This document shows, one piece after another, positions 12,958 through 21,270 of a stretch of 64,000 nucleotides of DNA. The stretch is from positions 62,001-126,000 of the forward strand of contig NZ_CAJNAT010000015.1 of NCBI RefSeq assembly GCF_905220705.1. The letters are read 5' to 3'. Below the pieces are notes generated by a model that searched no databases, was not told where the DNA came from, and worked only from the letters and a program-made list of their open reading frames with translations. The position numbers and the translations under genes were made by a program. Position 1 is the stretch's first letter; each line of letters opens with the position of its first letter. The DNA comes from Paraburkholderia domus. Its GTDB lineage: Bacteria; Pseudomonadota; Gammaproteobacteria; Burkholderiales; Burkholderiaceae.

Positions 12958-13671
12958 ATGACAATCAAACGGATTGCCTGTGTGCTGGCGCTGCTGGGCG
13001 GCATGGTCTCGATGGCCGCTCAGGCGCAGCCGGTGGTGCGCGAAGCAAATGCGCCTGGCGCCGCGTCGAAGGGTACTTCCGCTGAGGCACGCCGGCGTTC
13101 GCAGGACACGCCGTTCGCGTTTCGCGGCATAGCGCTCGGCATCACGCTTGACGAATTCCGCGCGGGTTCGACCGTGCGCGCCACACCGCTCGGCAGTGTG
13201 CCCGTCTGCGAGACGGACGTGCAGGCGGGCGCGCTCGGCATGCGGCTGAAATCGCACGAGAGTCTGACCGTGGCCTGCCGCTGGGCGCATCGCGCCGACG
13301 ACGGCTGGGCGGTGTCGCAAGCCGTCGTCGATGGCGCGCCGGCACAGGAGCATGTGCTGCGCTTTGCGCGTGCCGATGGCCAGAGCGCACTGCGTCTGTA
13401 CGAGATTTCTTTTGTGATCGACGAGATCACCGCCGAAGACTTGCGCGACGCGCTCGCGGATCGTTACGGCACGCCGCGTCTGGTGACGCACAGCGCGTCG
13501 TCGTCGGGTGCGATGCCGGTCTACGCGTGGGAAAACGCGGTGAGTTCGATCACGTTGTGCTTTCTGCCGGGCACCCGCAACGGCACGCTCACCTATCTGC
13601 TGAAGGGCTCGGACGCATGGGTGAAATCGGTCGTGCGGCAATGGCAGGCAAGCGGTGCCGAGGCGGGTTGA
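12958..13671 (+). CDS. Secreted hypothetical protein
   Basis: This 237-residue protein has a clear Sec signal peptide (MTIKRIACVLALLGGMVSMAAQAQ, cleavage after AQA). The mature part contains FRGIALGITLDEFRA, a form often seen in small periplasmic proteins of unknown role, and three cysteines (one at about residue 85, one at about 103, one at about 202). I do not recognise a catalytic family. It follows the small lipoprotein by three bases and probably belongs to the same transcript. A role in the envelope is inferred from the signal peptide and neighbours only. Confidence 0.75.
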   Translation: MTIKRIACVLALLGGMVSMAAQAQPVVREANAPGAASKGTSAEARRRSQDTPFAFRGIALGITLDEFRAGSTVRATPLGSVPVCETDVQAGALGMRLKSHESLTVACRWAHRADDGWAVSQAVVDGAPAQEHVLRFARADGQSALRLYEISFVIDEITAEDLRDALADRYGTPRLVTHSASSSGAMPVYAWENAVSSITLCFLPGTRNGTLTYLLKGSDAWVKSVVRQWQASGAEAG

Positions 13672-13798
13672 TGTGCCGCCTCATCCATCGCGCTGTTTGC
13701 GGGCTCATGCGTGGCGGCGATTGCATCGTTGAACACAGCGCCGGTACCGCGACCGCAAAGTCTGTTTTCAATCCGGCCGATCCGGCCAAGGAGCATGC

Positions 13799-14470
13799 AT
13801 GACTGCGCTACGCTTCACCGTCGCGCTAGGCGCGGCTGCCTGTCTCGCGGCTTGCGCGAGCAGCCAGCAGCCCTCAATCGTCGAAACGCCGATGTCGCCG
13901 CCGCTCGCATCGGCGCCGCTGAACGTCAATACGCAGGGGGCGATTTATCAGGCCGGCGCGCCGTTGCTGCTCTACGAAACGCCGCGTGCGCAGCATATCG
14001 GCGACGTGCTGACGATCCGCTTGTCGGAGTCGTACAGCGGCAGCAATAGCGCGACCGCCGCCGCGAGCCGGTCGAGCAGCATCACCGCGACCGCCGCCGA
14101 TCAGTCGACCAACGCCGCCGTGCGGCTCGCGAGGCTATTCAACATTGGTTCGGCCAGTACCGATTACAAAGGGCAGGGCAATCTAACCGATATCAGCGGC
14201 ATGACCGGCACGCTGGCCGTGACCGTGATCGGGACGATGTCGACCGGCAATCTGGTGGTGTCGGGCGAGAAGGTGATCGCGATGAGCGGCAATCGCGACC
14301 GCTTGCGCCTGTCTGGCATCGTCAATCCGAAGGATATCGAAGCAGGCAATTATGTGGCGTCGAGCAAGGTCGCGAATGCGCGCATCGAGCAGGCCGGCGT
14401 GGGGATGGTGTCCGACGCCACCACGATGGGCTGGCTGCAGAGAATGTTTCTGAGCGTGCTCACGTTCTGA
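13799..14470 (+). CDS. flgH: FlgH-like L-ring lipoprotein outside any flagellar cluster
   Basis: This 223-residue protein has a lipoprotein signal ending in LAAC and the FlgH core. The core includes a GAIYQAGAPLLLYETPRAQHIGD stretch (split here across the family pattern), DVLTIRLSES, YKGQGNLTDISGMTGTLAVTV, GNLVVSGEKVI and a C-terminal GWLQRMFLSVL. FlgH normally forms the outer-membrane L ring of the flagellum. Here no other flagellar gene is visible within the window; the neighbours are two-component regulators and secreted proteins. AAGGAG lies five bases before the ATG. It may be a second copy or a re-purposed outer-membrane ring protein. The family call is firm, the flagellar role is not. 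Confidence 0.85.
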   Translation: MTALRFTVALGAAACLAACASSQQPSIVETPMSPPLASAPLNVNTQGAIYQAGAPLLLYETPRAQHIGDVLTIRLSESYSGSNSATAAASRSSSITATAADQSTNAAVRLARLFNIGSASTDYKGQGNLTDISGMTGTLAVTVIGTMSTGNLVVSGEKVIAMSGNRDRLRLSGIVNPKDIEAGNYVASSKVANARIEQAGVGMVSDATTMGWLQRMFLSVLTF

Positions 14471-14475
14471 CGGCG

Positions 14476-15216
14476 CTACACAAGCGGCGGCGCGCTGCGT
14501 TCCGCTGCGCCGATTTCACCGTCCGGCACGAACACATAGCCGCGTCCCCAGACGGTTTGCACATAACGAGGCTCGGACGGATCCACTTCGATTAGCCGCC
14601 GTAAGCGCCAGATCGATACGTCGAGGCTGCGATTGCGATGCAACTCGCTATTGCCGTGCAGTCTCTCCAGCAACTGCGCGCGCGTGAGTACGGTCATCGC
14701 GTGCGTGACGAACACCTTGAGCATCGCGAATTCGCTCGAACGAAGCGGGATGCGCTCGCCGTCGTGGCGCAATTCGCGCGCCGGAAAATTCACCTCGAAA
14801 CGACCGAAGCGATAGGGCGCGCGATGTTCCGGCGCGCTCGGCGCGATTGCTCCGCGGCGACGCAGGACTGTGCGAATCCGGGCGACCAGCTCGCTCGGTT
14901 CGAATGGCTTGCCGAGATAGTCGTCGGCGCCGAGTTCGAGGCCGATCACGCGGTCAATCGGTTCGGCGCGCGCGGTCAGCAGGATCACGGGAATATCGTC
15001 GCCGGCGACGCGCAATGCGCGCAGCGCGCTGATGCCGTCGAGTTCCGGCATCATGATGTCGAGCACGATCAACGCGGGACGCTCGTTCTGCAGCGTGCGC
15101 TGCAGCGCCATACCGTGGTCGAGCGTGGACACCTTGAAGCCACGCCCTAGCAGATATTCGCTGACGAGCTCGCGTACGACGGGGTCGTCGTCGACGACCA
15201 GAATGGATGGGTTCAT
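14476..15216 (-). CDS. Second OmpR-family response regulator, no adjacent kinase
   Basis: This 246-residue regulator (an in-frame ATG three codons upstream, at 15225, is an alternative) has VDDDP, Asp53 in IVLDIMMP, Thr in LLTARA and Lys in LGKPFE. The winged helix ends YVQTVWGRGYVFVPD. It is clearly related along its whole length to the regulator at 11378-12118. No kinase lies beside it, so it is an orphan or may share the kinase at 10110-11381. It is convergent with the FlgH-like gene, their stops only five bases apart. Confidence 0.93.
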   Translation of the reverse strand: MNPSILVVDDDPVVRELVSEYLLGRGFKVSTLDHGMALQRTLQNERPALIVLDIMMPELDGISALRALRVAGDDIPVILLTARAEPIDRVIGLELGADDYLGKPFEPSELVARIRTVLRRRGAIAPSAPEHRAPYRFGRFEVNFPARELRHDGERIPLRSSEFAMLKVFVTHAMTVLTRAQLLERLHGNSELHRNRSLDVSIWRLRRLIEVDPSEPRYVQTVWGRGYVFVPDGEIGAAERSAPPLV

Positions 15217-15308
15217 CCAGGTCATCTTAGTGATCCGCGCGAGTGGCGCAAAGCGCGTAACGCTTTCGAATCCTTTCTCGAGTAAGAGAAAGCAAGCAGG
15301 CTGTGCGC

Positions 15309-15950
15309 CTAGTTTGCCAGCGACGTCTGGATGGTTTGCATCGGCTGCCGGGCCAGATCGGTTTGATCGACCACCATCTTGTCGATCAAACCGTTGAGCT
15401 TGGTCGATGCGGTAGAAAACCGGTCGGTGTTGAGACCGCCGGTCTGATAGCGCGCGGTGACGAGAATGCGCCCGTGCTGGATCAGCGTCAAATCGATGAT
15501 CGACAGATACTGGATCGCATCGTCGCTGAACGAGCGGCGGCCATAATCGATCGCTGCGTTGTAGACGAGGCGAGCCTCGCAGCCGGCGGGCGAGGTACCC
15601 GGATTGTAGACATCCGAACGAATGCCGCGCCGGTCGAGCGCCAGTTGCAGCGCCGGCACGAAATCGCCGACCGACACCGCCTGATTGACTTCGATGCAGA
15701 CGTTATGTACGTCCGCCCGCCGACCGTTGACGAAGGTCGGCGATGAGTAGTTCGCCGCGATCGCGTAGCCCGCTTGAATCACGGAACCGGTGGCGTCCGC
15801 CGCGGAAATCAGCGTCCACGCGCAGCCGTTCAGGCCGAATACGAGGGTGGCCGAAGCGGCGAGCCATCCACAAGGCCGCCGCAACATGACGCACACGGCC
15901 ATTGAGGCCCGCGTGAAAGCGTAAGCGCGCAAGCTCGGCGTAGAGGTCAT
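15309..15950 (-). CDS. Putative lipoprotein of unknown function
   Basis: This is a 213-residue protein with a hydrophobic N-terminus and a lipobox-like FGLNGCAW. In-frame starts at 15902 and 15887 would give a shorter, more usual lipoprotein signal (MLRRPCGWLAASATLVFGL), so the start is uncertain. Downstream are two conserved-looking cysteines (HNVCIEVN and AGCEARLVYN) and a region of alternating hydrophobic residues (IQYLSIIDLTLIQHGRILVTARY) that suggests beta strands. I do not recognise the family. It may be involved in outer-membrane assembly or sensing, but this is only suggested by neighbours. Confidence 0.7.
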   Translation of the reverse strand: MTSTPSLRAYAFTRASMAVCVMLRRPCGWLAASATLVFGLNGCAWTLISAADATGSVIQAGYAIAANYSSPTFVNGRRADVHNVCIEVNQAVSVGDFVPALQLALDRRGIRSDVYNPGTSPAGCEARLVYNAAIDYGRRSFSDDAIQYLSIIDLTLIQHGRILVTARYQTGGLNTDRFSTASTKLNGLIDKMVVDQTDLARQPMQTIQTSLAN

Positions 15951-16040
15951 GATGCGTTGCCTGGTGGCGGTGAGGAAGTGCGGCGAATATCAACGGGGCG
16001 CAGCGGCTGGCGGCGGATAGTGGAAAAGCGTGGCCCACGC

Positions 16041-16502
16041 TCAGCGCGTGACGCGCAGGCGCAATTCGTTTTGCCCTTGCACGCTTGCCGTCACGTTCAC
16101 GCGCCGATCATCCGTGGTCACGATGAAATGCTGACGCGTCGGCGTGTTGACGTCGTGCACGACGTTCGGAAAGCAGGCGGCGATATCGGCGCCGAATTCT
16201 TCGAGCGGATCGTTGACGACACCGTCGGCTTGCCAGTGCGCGCGCCAGTGGCAATCGTAGGCGTGTGTGTTGGCGCGGCAATCGTCCGCGGCCGACATAC
16301 CCGGCAGTTGTGCGGCGGGTTGCGTGTGCAACTGCTTGAAGTCGGGTGCGTCGACGATGTGTTTGAGCGCGGGGCAAACGTCCGCCGGCTCGTTGGGCTG
16401 GGCGGCAGGCGCCGCGTGCGCAGCACTCGCGAGCAGCAGGGCAGCGCCAAGAGCAAGCGCTGCGCGCTGGGTCAAAGGATAGGAGCGGCGATCGAATGGC
16501 AT
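16041..16502 (-). CDS. Secreted hypothetical protein with paired cysteines
   Basis: This 153-residue protein starts at the ATG at 16502, which gives a good signal peptide (LTQRAALALGAALLLASAAH then AAPAA). Longer in-frame forms have no signal and are rejected. The mature part has four cysteines (DVCPALK, DDCRANT, YDCHWRA, AACFPN), probably two disulfides, and a C-terminal beta-like stretch. I do not recognise the family. It points the same way as the lipoprotein gene downstream, 90 bases away, so they may be one transcript. Confidence 0.7.
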   Translation of the reverse strand: MPFDRRSYPLTQRAALALGAALLLASAAHAAPAAQPNEPADVCPALKHIVDAPDFKQLHTQPAAQLPGMSAADDCRANTHAYDCHWRAHWQADGVVNDPLEEFGADIAACFPNVVHDVNTPTRQHFIVTTDDRRVNVTASVQGQNELRLRVTR

Positions 16503-16753
16503 GTGCGGAGAGTCCAGTAGCAGTGAGGGGCGTGGCGGGCCGGACGTGGTACGGCCTGCACGACTATCGTCGCTGCTACAAGGGCTTTTCAAAGCGGGGA
16601 ACAGCTTGCCCGCTTCGCAAATGCTTCCGAACTCTTCTCGCGTGTTTCTGGATGTTGCGGCGTCTTGCCTGGCGGCGCGGAGGGTTGCGCGAATGTGCGC
16701 GCCTTGCCTTGCCCGGCTCGCGCGGCGAGTTGCACTGACGAGCGGCGTGCCGC

Positions 16754-17563
16754 CTAGCCGAGCGTGAGGCCGCCGTCGATGTGGATCACCTGGCCGGTGA
16801 TGTGACGTGCTTCATCGGACAGCAGGAACGCGATCAGCGCGGCGATATCCGCGGGCTCGGCGACATGGCCAAGCGGCGTCGCTTCGGCGGCACGGGCCCA
16901 CACCGGTGCGTTATCGGCACTTGGGCCGCGATCTTTACGGGTATAGCCGGGCGCCACGCAATTGACTGTCACACCGTGCGGTGCAAGTTCGGCGGCTGCG
17001 GTTTTGGCCAGCGATTCGATCGCCGCTTTCGCTGCAGCCGTCGCGGCGAACGGTGCATCCGCGCGATAGCGATGCGCGACGAACGAACTGAGCGCGACCA
17101 CGCGACCCCGCTTCGAGGTTTCCAATGCGGGCGTCGCGCGCTTGACGAGCGCGGCGAACGCGGCCGGCATGGCGGCGAAGGCGGCGCTGAACACATCGGC
17201 GTCTAGCGCGTTGAGCGTTTGCCGTTGCGCGTGACCGGCGTTCGCTACCAGTTGATCGAGCGCGCCGAAGCTCGCAAGCGTTTGATGAATCACGTGTTCG
17301 GCAGCGCCGCGTTCGGCCAGATCGCCGAACGCCGTCGCGCAGCGCGCGCCGTTCGCGCTGCAATCGGCGGCGACTTGCGCAAGACGTTGGCGCGCTTCGT
17401 CCTCGGCGCCACGTGCGTGCAGCATCAACGCGGTGCGCGGCGCGGCGATGCGTCGGGCTAGTGCCGCGCCGATGCCGGAGCCCGCGCCGGTGATCAGCAC
17501 GACGCGATCGAGCTCGGCGCCGCTCATGCCAGTCGTGCTGCTCGCGTCAACGGTGCTGTTCAT
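16754..17563 (-). CDS. Short-chain dehydrogenase/reductase lacking the usual catalytic tyrosine
   Basis: This 269-residue SDR starts at the ATG at 17563, 23 bases after the stop of the ABC transporter gene, so the two form an operon. The nucleotide-binding motif ITGAGSGIG, the NAG motif (VANAGHA), VNCVAPGYT and the C-terminal ITGQVIHIDGGLTLG are all present. The active-site region reads PFAATAAAKAAIE. The lysine is kept, but the residue four before it is Thr rather than Tyr, and the residue seven before it, the place used in enoyl-reductase-type SDRs (Y-x6-K), is Phe. Activity is therefore doubtful or unusual. Substrate unknown. Confidence 0.88.
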   Translation of the reverse strand: MNSTVDASSTTGMSGAELDRVVLITGAGSGIGAALARRIAAPRTALMLHARGAEDEARQRLAQVAADCSANGARCATAFGDLAERGAAEHVIHQTLASFGALDQLVANAGHAQRQTLNALDADVFSAAFAAMPAAFAALVKRATPALETSKRGRVVALSSFVAHRYRADAPFAATAAAKAAIESLAKTAAAELAPHGVTVNCVAPGYTRKDRGPSADNAPVWARAAEATPLGHVAEPADIAALIAFLLSDEARHITGQVIHIDGGLTLG

Positions 17564-17586
17564 GTCGCTCACGTTGTTCAAGCTGT

Positions 17587-19338
17587 TTACGCCGCAATCG
17601 GTTCGCCCGAGCGCTCGACGTCGAGCGTTTCGCCATGGAACGCCGCTAGCGATTCGCGATGCGCGACGCTGACGATCGCCGCCTTCGGCAGCCGCTCGGT
17701 GAACAGGTGATAGAGACGTGCTTCGTTTTCCGCATCGAGCGCGCTGGTCGCTTCGTCTAGGAACAGATAGTCCGGTTTGTGCAGCAGCACGCGAGCGCCG
17801 GCGAGACGCTGTTGTTCGCCCGGCGAGAGAACGCGCGTCCAGTGTCCCGATTCCTGCAGGCGGTCGGCGTACTCCGACAGATGACAGGTGACGAGCGCTT
17901 CGCGGCATTCTTCGTCGGTGTAGGCGTCTGCAGCGGACGGATAGGTGAGCGCGGCTTTCAGCGTGCCGATCGGCATGTAGCTGACCTGCGGGATGAACAT
18001 CATGCGCGCGTTGACCGGTGCATCGATCGAGCCGTCGCCGAACGGCCACAAGCCGGCGAGCGCGCGCATCAGCGTGCTCTTGCCCGAGCCGGACGGACCG
18101 CGCACCAGCCAGCGCGAGCCCGGCGTGATTGCGATATCGCGGATGCGCGACAGTGGGTTGCCATTTGGCAGTGCAAGCTGAAGGCCTTCGGTGGAGAGCT
18201 TGTCTTCGTCGACAAAATGCAGATTGATGCCGCCATGCGCGGTAGCGGGCGACACCGATTCCTTCAGACGCGGCGCATGGACGACGCGGCTAAATTCACG
18301 CAACCGGTTCACGGTAGCGCGCCACTCGACCAGCGTGCCGTAACTGTTGATGAACCACGAGAACGAATCGCTGACGGTGCCGAATGCGCTCGAAATCTGC
18401 ATCAGCACGCCGAACGTGAATGCGCCCGCGAAGTAACGGGGCGCCGCCACCACCAGCGGAAAGATGATCGCGATCTGACCATAGAAGCTCAGCACGAAGG
18501 TGAGCCGCTTGGTGTACTTCATCACCTGCCACCAGTTGTCGCGGATGCGGCCGAAGAGCGAGTGCGTGTTCTTCTTCTCGGTCTCCATGCCGTCGTAGAA
18601 GGCGATCTGCTCGGCGTTTTCACGCAGACGGATCAAGCCGAAACGGAAATCCGCCTCGACTTTCTGCGCCTGGTAATTGATCGACACGAGCGGATGGCCG
18701 ACTTTCTGGATGATGACCGAACCGACTACCGCGTAAAGTGCCGCGGCCCACACCATGTAGCCCGGAATCTGCACCGGCATGCCGCCAAGTGAGACGGTCA
18801 GTGCACCGGCCAGCGACCACAGGATCGTGATGAACGAGACCAGCGTGACGACCGTGGACAGCAGATCGAGCGTCAGCGAGAGCGTGGTGGTGGCGAACGA
18901 TTGCAGGTCGTCGCTGATCCGCTGGTCGGGGTTGTCGGCGAGCCGGTCGCGTTCGATCCGGTAGAAGGCGCTATCGTGCAGCCACTCGTTGAGATAACGC
19001 GTGGTCAGCCACTGGCGCCAGCGGAAGCCGAGCATCTGGCGCAGATAACGGCCGTACACCGCGAGGATGATGAAGCCGAACGCGAGTCCCGAGAACACCA
19101 TCAGCAGGTGCGGGAAGTCGTGGACGTTCTTCGTTTGCAGCGCGTTGTAGAAGTCGGCGCTCCAACGATTCAGGCGCACGTTGATCCACACGACGAGCAG
19201 ATTCATCACGATGATCGCGATGAGCAGCCCCCACGCCGTTTTTCGTTCTTCTGAAACCCAGTAAGGTTTGATCAGGCTCCATGCGGAGACTTTCTCGTCC
19301 GGCGGCAGCGCGGGGCTGGAAGCGGTATTCGATGTCAT
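17587..19338 (-). CDS. ABC transporter, fused permease-ATPase of SbmA/YddA type
   Basis: This 583-residue inner-membrane protein has an N-terminal SbmA/BacA-like membrane domain with about six hydrophobic segments (WGLLIAIIVMNLLVVWINVR first; WFINSYGTLVEWRATVNRL last). An ATPase domain follows, with Walker A GPSGSGKST, signature LSPGEQQRL and Walker B YLFLDEATSALD. The LSPGEQQ signature is normal for this subgroup. The start at 19338 is preferred because AGGA lies seven to nine bases before it; further upstream starts exist to 19395. Relatives move peptides, vitamin B12 or long-chain fatty acids. It is the first gene before the SDR. Confidence 0.88.
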   Translation of the reverse strand: MTSNTASSPALPPDEKVSAWSLIKPYWVSEERKTAWGLLIAIIVMNLLVVWINVRLNRWSADFYNALQTKNVHDFPHLLMVFSGLAFGFIILAVYGRYLRQMLGFRWRQWLTTRYLNEWLHDSAFYRIERDRLADNPDQRISDDLQSFATTTLSLTLDLLSTVVTLVSFITILWSLAGALTVSLGGMPVQIPGYMVWAAALYAVVGSVIIQKVGHPLVSINYQAQKVEADFRFGLIRLRENAEQIAFYDGMETEKKNTHSLFGRIRDNWWQVMKYTKRLTFVLSFYGQIAIIFPLVVAAPRYFAGAFTFGVLMQISSAFGTVSDSFSWFINSYGTLVEWRATVNRLREFSRVVHAPRLKESVSPATAHGGINLHFVDEDKLSTEGLQLALPNGNPLSRIRDIAITPGSRWLVRGPSGSGKSTLMRALAGLWPFGDGSIDAPVNARMMFIPQVSYMPIGTLKAALTYPSAADAYTDEECREALVTCHLSEYADRLQESGHWTRVLSPGEQQRLAGARVLLHKPDYLFLDEATSALDAENEARLYHLFTERLPKAAIVSVAHRESLAAFHGETLDVERSGEPIAA

Positions 19339-19482
19339 GAGCATCCTGGTGAAGTGCTGGCCCATCCGGGCTGGTCCATGTCGGGCCGTGCCCACGGCGG
19401 GTTTGCGGTGCGTGCCCCGGGCGTCGTGCTCGACGAATGCACGTCCGGGTGAGCGTCCGATTCTGGCGCGAAGCCCTTAAGT

Positions 19483-19496
19483 GGAAATTAATTTCC
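19483..19496. promoter_or_regulatory. Perfect 14-base palindrome upstream of the ABC transporter gene
   Basis: GGAAATTAATTTCC is its own reverse complement and is AT-rich within a GC-rich region. It lies about 145 bases before the ABC transporter start and about 210 bases before the TPP riboswitch on the other side. A dimeric repressor site is one explanation. No adjacent regulator gene is present, so the protein that would bind it is unknown. Confidence 0.35.
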
Positions 19497-19707
19497 GCTC
19501 AGAGGTCTCGCCTTGATGCCGCAGTCGCGCGGGCGGCCAAGCATACAGCCCGAGCGACGGCGGCATCCGGTCATGGCATTGTGCCAGAGCACTGCATTCG
19601 GCCGTATTGATGAATCGAAAGATGGTGCCTGATCAACTGCGCGCGAATGCTTGCACCGCTGGTTTGCGGGCGCCGCGCCTTTTATGGTCTAATGACCTTC
19701 GACGAAA

Positions 19708-19806
19708 CAGGGGTGCTTTGCCCACAGGCTACGTGATTCTCACGCAGCGGCGGCGAGGCTGAGAGAGACCCTTTGCACCCGATCCGGGTAATACCGGCGC
19801 GGGAAG
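19708..19806 (+). ncRNA. Thiamine pyrophosphate (TPP) riboswitch
   Basis: The conserved THI-box parts are all visible: an opening CAGGGGTGC, the core GGCTGAGAGA at 19757-19766, ACCCTTTGCACCCGAT, then CCGGGTAATACCGGCGCGGG near the end. GATCCGGGTAATACC is the near-invariant P4/P5 element that binds the pyrophosphate side. The variable P3 arm is longer than average. It lies about 245 bases before thiO and should reduce expression of the thi genes when thiamine pyrophosphate is plentiful. Confidence 0.95.
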
Positions 19807-19844
19807 TTTCCGGAAGCAGCCAGTCTTCCATTCCCCGCCGGGCG

Positions 19845-19862
19845 GCGTCCGTCATTGGACGC
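19845..19862 (+). promoter_or_regulatory. Hairpin downstream of the TPP aptamer, possible expression platform
   Basis: GCGTCC at 19845-19850 pairs perfectly with GGACGC at 19857-19862. A second stem, CCGGC (19876-19880) with GCCGG (19888-19892), follows and leads into TTTCG. Neither is followed by a strong T run until GTTTTTTT near 19912, so simple termination is not obvious. Control of translation or Rho-dependent stopping is as likely. Confidence 0.4.
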
Positions 19863-19938
19863 GCGTATTGCCCGGCCGGCCTCACCCGCCGGTTTCGTCC
19901 TGGGTACGTGCGTTTTTTTGCCGTACGGAAAGGACTCG

Positions 19939-20055
19939 ATGACCGCCTATTCTTCAGACATGTATTTTGCTCTTCGCCACGCTTTCGCCGGTTATGTCGG
20001 CGCGCCGTGCTGCTTTAGCCTTGCTTGTCGTTGTGACACGGAGTGGGCGCGATGA
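19939..20055 (+). CDS. Candidate small ORF between the TPP riboswitch and thiO
   Basis: A 38-codon ORF starts with ATG at 19939, four bases after a strong ribosome-binding site (GGAAAGGA, 19927-19934). It ends with TGA at 20053-20055, overlapping the thiO ATG (20052) as ATGA. The peptide MTAYSSDMYFALRHAFAGYV... contains four cysteines in its last third (PCC, LACRC). The site and overlap suggest translation coupled to thiO. It could be a leader peptide that takes part in riboswitch control, or a real small protein. It shows no homology that I recognise. Confidence 0.5.
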   Translation: MTAYSSDMYFALRHAFAGYVGAPCCFSLACRCDTEWAR

Positions 20056-21182
20056 ACCGTTCTGCTCAACCCGATTTCGCAGTGCTCGGCGGCGGGCTGT
20101 GCGGGCGCCTGGTCGCGTGGCGTCTCGCCGGTGATGGGCATCGCGTGGCGCTCTACGAGCGCGGCGATGCCGCGGGCTCGCAAGCCGCGGCCTGGGTGGC
20201 CGCCGCCATGCTGGCGCCGCTGGCCGAAGCCGCCAGTGCTGAATTGCTGATCACGCGGCTGGGCGCGAGTTCGCTCGACACCTGGCCGCACGTGCTGGCC
20301 GAATTGCCCGAACCGGTGTTCTTCCAGCGCAATGGCACGCTGGTCGTATGGCATCACGCCGACCGTACCGAAGCGCCGTTGTTCGAACGCCGGGTGCGCT
20401 CGAACGCGCCTGCTGAATTGCTCGACGGCGGATTCGTGACACTGGCCGGTGCTCAGCTCGGCGCCGCCGAGCCCGCGTTGGCGGGCCGCTTCAACCAGGG
20501 CTGGCTGCTGCCGCGCGAAGGCCAGCTGGATAACCGCCAGGTGTTGACCGCGCTCGCCGCGGGCCTCGCCCAGCGCGGCGTCGAAACACACTGGAACACG
20601 CCGGTCGACGATCATGCGCTGCCGCCCGCGCGCATCACGATCGACTGCCGGGGTTTGGGCGCGAAGCCGGTGCTGCCCACGCTGCGCGGCATCCGCGGCG
20701 AAGTCGCACGCGTGCATGCGCCGGGTATCAAGCTGACGCGGCCGGTGCGCCTGCTGCATCCGCGCTACCCGCTCTATATCGCGCCGAAGCAGGACGATCT
20801 CTATGTGATCGGCGCTACCGAGGTGGAAGGCGAAGACATGTCGCCAGTCAGCGTGCGCTCGGCGCTCGAGTTGCTGAGCGCGGCGTTTTCCGTGCATCCC
20901 GGCTTCGGCGAGGCGCGCATCCTCGAATTGAATTCGCAGTGCCGCCCGACTTTGCCGGACCACCGTCCGGCCTTGCTGTGGGATGGCGCGCAAACGCTGC
21001 GCGTGAACGGCCTGTACCGGCATGGCTACATGATCGTGCCTGAAGTCGCCGACGAAGCTGTGCGCTTCGCCGCCGCGCTGCTCGACGGCCGCATCGGCGA
21101 TGCCGATGCCTTCGCCGACTGGCAAAGTGCCGCGCGCTGGAGTGAGCTGTTTCAACTGGATTCCACGCGGGAGCCGGCATAA
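20052..21182 (+). CDS. thiO: Glycine oxidase for thiamine thiazole synthesis
   Basis: This 376-residue FAD enzyme oxidises glycine to the imine (dehydroglycine) used by ThiG. It opens with the flavin-binding fold FAVLGGGLCGRLVAWRLA. It keeps an AAWVAAAMLAP stretch typical of ThiO, and GLYRHGYMIVPEVAD near the C-terminus. The ATG at 20052 is preceded by GGAG with eight bases spacing; a GTG three codons upstream is less likely. It is the first large gene under the TPP riboswitch, followed by thiS, thiG and thiE. Confidence 0.93.
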   Translation: MNRSAQPDFAVLGGGLCGRLVAWRLAGDGHRVALYERGDAAGSQAAAWVAAAMLAPLAEAASAELLITRLGASSLDTWPHVLAELPEPVFFQRNGTLVVWHHADRTEAPLFERRVRSNAPAELLDGGFVTLAGAQLGAAEPALAGRFNQGWLLPREGQLDNRQVLTALAAGLAQRGVETHWNTPVDDHALPPARITIDCRGLGAKPVLPTLRGIRGEVARVHAPGIKLTRPVRLLHPRYPLYIAPKQDDLYVIGATEVEGEDMSPVSVRSALELLSAAFSVHPGFGEARILELNSQCRPTLPDHRPALLWDGAQTLRVNGLYRHGYMIVPEVADEAVRFAAALLDGRIGDADAFADWQSAARWSELFQLDSTREPA

Positions 21183-21270
21183 GCGTTGCGCGCTTGCAGT
21201 TGAAATGACCGCAGGCAGACCAGCGCACGCCGAGCCGCTACCGCCATCGATTGAACCGTATTCGAACACC

